Shown here: positions 62,901 to 64,000 of the stretch, piece after piece
Layout of the letters: every line of letters begins with the position of its first letter
Position numbering within the stretch: position 1 is the first letter of the stretch
NCBI RefSeq assembly: GCF_045679555.1
Contig: NC_092094.1
Coordinates: forward strand, 18,313,905-18,377,904
Direction: 5' to 3'
Source: Salvelinus alpinus
Taxonomy: Eukaryota > Chordata > Actinopteri > Salmoniformes > Salmonidae
DNA: 64,000 nt
Made by a program: the position numbers and the translations under genes
The notes under the pieces: generated by a model
The model's input: only the letters and a program-made list of their open reading frames with translations
What the model was told of the DNA's origin: nothing
Database searches by the model: none

Positions 62901-64000
62901 ATACTCGTCGCCAAACCCACTGGCTCCAGGTCATCTACAAGACCCTGCTAGGTAAAGTCCCCCCTTATCTCAGCTCGCTGGTCACCATAGCAGCACCTAC
63001 CTGTAGCACGCGCTCCAGCAGGTATATCTCTCTGGTCACCCCCAAAACCAATTCTTCCTTTGGCCGCCTCTCCTTCCAGTTCTCTGCTGCCAATGACTGG
63101 AACGAACTACAAAAATCTCTGAAACTGGAAACACTTATCTCCCTCACTAGCTTTAGCACCAGCTGTCAGAGCAGCTCATAGATTACTGCACCTGTACATA
63201 GCCCATCTATAATTTAGCTACCTCTTTACCTACTGTATTTATTTATTTATTTTGCTCCTTTGCACCCCATTATTTCTATCTCTACTTTACACTTTCTTCC
63301 ACTGCAAACCAACCATTCCAGTGTTTTTTTTTTTTTTTACTTGCTATATTGTATTTACTTCGCCACCATGGCCTTTTTATATTTTTATTTATTTATATAC
63401 ATATTTTGTTTGCCTTCACCTCCCTTATCTCACCTCACTTGCTCACATTGTATATAGACTTATTTTTCACTGTATTATTGACTGTATGTTTGTTTTACTC
63501 CATGTGTAACTATGTGTTGTTGTATGTGTCGAACTGCTTTGCTTTATCTTGGCCAGGTCGCAATTGTAAATGAGAACGTGTTCTCAATTTGCCTACCTGG
63601 TTAAATAAAGGTGAAATAAAAATTAAAAAAACTCCTAACTCCTTTCTGCTAAGTTGCTCTCTGGGTAAGCCTGATGACACAAACCTCATTATTTTAGGCT
63701 GCTGATGGCTTTCTGTTTGTCGTCGGATGCGATCGTGGGAAGATCCTCTTCGTCTCTGAGTCTGTTTACAAGATCCTCAACTATAGCCAGGTATGTCTAC
63801 ATTCCTGTCCAATGTCCTACTGTTATACTATATTTTCAGTTGTACTATGTCAGACCATATCTGAGCTCACAAATGTTCATTTCCAGTCAATCCCTCTCTC
63901 CCCAGAACGACCTAATTGGCCAGAGTCTTTTTGATTACCTGCATCCTAAAGACATCGCCAAAGTCAAGGAGCAACTGTCGTCATCGGATACAGCACCCCG
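59782..64000 (+). CDS. bmal1: BMAL1 (ARNTL1), N-terminal half; truncated by window end
   Basis: Coding exons: 59782-59921, 60233-60253, 60425-60460, 61506-61544, 61826-61983, 62090-62169, 63698-63790, 63906-64000. All phases join. The product is the partner of CLOCK in the circadian activator that binds E-boxes, acting in the nucleus. Visible: [17 protein letters not shown] start, RKRK nuclear signal at 37-40, a bHLH from residue 79 ([20 protein letters not shown]) with E-box contacts H82, E86 and R90, and the start of PAS-A ([20 protein letters not shown]). Residue matches such as [16 protein letters not shown] and [20 protein letters not shown] identify BMAL1 and not BMAL2. Which salmonid duplicate it is cannot be told. 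The linker [19 protein letters not shown] is shorter than in mammals. Confidence 0.96.
60233..60253 (+). CDS. bmal1: bmal1 21-nt microexon
   Basis: Acceptor ttgtttctttacag, donor GA|GTAAGT. Twenty-one nucleotides encoding IDGFSF plus split codons, corresponding to the DDFPF segment of mammalian BMAL1. Length is a multiple of three, so skipping would keep the frame. Confidence 0.9.
60425..60460 (+). CDS. bmal1: bmal1 36-nt exon, acidic [11 protein letters not shown]
   Basis: Acceptor tatcttccacag, donor AG|GTAAGA. It encodes residues 54-66, equivalent to the ESMDTDKD text of mammalian BMAL1. Length is a multiple of three. Confidence 0.92.
60658..61421 (-). mobile_element. Tc1-derived element with nested SINE in a bmal1 intron
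   Basis: The ends (tacactgtgtacaaaacatt and its inverted version at 61389-61421, cagtgtatgta side) are a known salmonid Tc1-type terminus. There is no intact transposase. A tRNA-derived SINE lies inside at 60762-60981. Confidence 0.75.
60762..60981 (-). mobile_element. tRNA-derived SINE
   Basis: In reverse complement: ctcgagtggcgcagctgttt (A box), ggttcgatcccaggctgtat (B box), a body ending taactgacttgcctagttaa and an A-rich tail. Not a functional tRNA gene. Confidence 0.82.
61506..61544 (+). CDS. bmal1: bmal1 39-nt exon, [12 protein letters not shown]
   Basis: Acceptor cccttcttccag, donor AG|GTACCC. It encodes residues 66-79 just before the basic region. Length is a multiple of three. Confidence 0.92.
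61826..61983 (+). CDS. bmal1: bmal1 bHLH exon
   Basis: Acceptor ctctgccaatag, donor G|GTGAGA. It encodes residues 79-132: basic region [11 protein letters not shown], helix 1 [13 protein letters not shown], loop [11 protein letters not shown], helix 2 [15 protein letters not shown]. Confidence 0.97.
62090..62169 (+). CDS. bmal1: bmal1 exon leading into PAS-A
   Basis: Acceptor tctgtttctgtacag, donor AGG|GTAGGT. It encodes [20 protein letters not shown] then LKHLILR (132-158). A LINE begins about 11 nt after its donor. Confidence 0.96.
62181..63632 (+). mobile_element. 5'-truncated L2-like LINE in a bmal1 intron, sense orientation
   Basis: Same family as 38201-42711, starting within the RT domain and ending ttaaataaaggtgaaataaa. 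It fills nearly the whole intron between 62169 and 63698. It carries an AATAAA in sense (ggttaaataaagg). Confidence 0.9.
62243..63181 (+). CDS. LINE reverse transcriptase C-terminal part, open frame
   Basis: 312 codons without interruption: [20 protein letters not shown], the polymerase box YADDT (residues about 42-46), [10 protein letters not shown], and a C-terminal stretch including [20 protein letters not shown]. The N-terminal part of the RT and the endonuclease are missing through 5' truncation, so it cannot act alone. The first ATG is internal to the RT domain and not a native start. Confidence 0.88.
   Translation: MSGPLAVSMGVPQGSILGPTLFSVYINDVALAAGDSLIHLYADDTILYTSGPSFDTVLTTLQASFNAIQLSFRGLQLLLNTSKTKCMLFNRSLPAPARLSNITTLDGSDLEYVDNYKYLGVWLDCKLSFQTPSRQSKVKSRIGFLFRNKASFTHAAKHTLVKLTILPILDFGDVIYKIASKTLLIKLDAVYHSAIRFVTKAPYTTHHCDLYTLVGWPSLHTRRQTHWLQVIYKTLLGKVPPYLSSLVTIAAPTCSTRSSRYISLVTPKTNSSFGRLSFQFSAANDWNELQKSLKLETLISLTSFSTSCQSSS
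63698..63790 (+). CDS. bmal1: bmal1 PAS-A exon
   Basis: Acceptor ctcattattttag, donor CAG|GTATGT. Thirty-one codons, residues 159-189: [20 protein letters not shown] then [11 protein letters not shown]. Confidence 0.97.
63906..64000 (+). CDS. bmal1: bmal1 PAS-A exon, cut by the window end
   Basis: Acceptor ccctctctccccag. It encodes [20 protein letters not shown] then [12 protein letters not shown], cut at the last base pair of a codon. Confidence 0.95.

Overview
The window looks like nuclear DNA of a salmonid fish. Two vertebrate genes with GT-AG introns lie in a dense mesh of transposons. The repeats point to Salmonidae: an HpaI-type tRNA SINE (43722-43862), a Tc1 element whose ends match the Sleeping Beauty type (23477-24907), several other Tc1 families, ZBED-like hAT elements and L2-like LINEs. 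The species cannot be named from sequence alone.

Two genes stand head to head, about 6.7 kb apart. On the minus strand (start at 28413, running left out of the window) is a TBC-domain RabGAP gene. Eleven coding exons can be joined with every phase consistent, giving at least 428 residues with both catalytic fingers (IxxDxxR and YxQ). I do not recognise the orthologue. On the plus strand is bmal1 (arntl1), the clock bHLH-PAS activator. Its promoter and a noncoding first exon lie near 34850-35220 and carry a pair of ROR/REV-ERB elements. A probable 5' UTR exon lies at 46006-46094 and another short exon at 59569-59626. Coding exons run from 59782 to the right edge: N-terminus, nuclear localisation signal, bHLH and the start of PAS-A. 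The gene is cut by the window end.

The rest is mostly mobile DNA. 7.0-10.4 kb: a hAT with a perfect 8-bp target duplication inside a TTAA-flanked element inside another repeat. 14-15.5 kb: Tc1. 17.4-18.9 kb: LINE remnant. 22.3-28.0 kb: a LINE whose RT region is missing and replaced by a hAT with inverted arms, itself hit by a Sleeping Beauty-type Tc1. 30-34 kb: Tc1 copies and LINE tails. 36.5-42.7 kb: Tc1, a tandem-structured repeat and a 4.5-kb LINE encoding a 2A-like motif. 46-54 kb: Tc1 copies and a 4.5-kb hAT interrupted by an apparently intact Tc1 with a 340-residue transposase. 55-58 kb: LINE interrupted by a 1.8-kb repeat. 60.7 kb and 62.2 kb: a Tc1-like MITE and a LINE inside bmal1 introns.

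The main observations are the paired ROREs that mark the bmal1 promoter, the 2A-like peptide in the LINE, the intact Tc1, a LINE only about 11 nt from a bmal1 splice donor, and the unassigned RabGAP gene beside bmal1.
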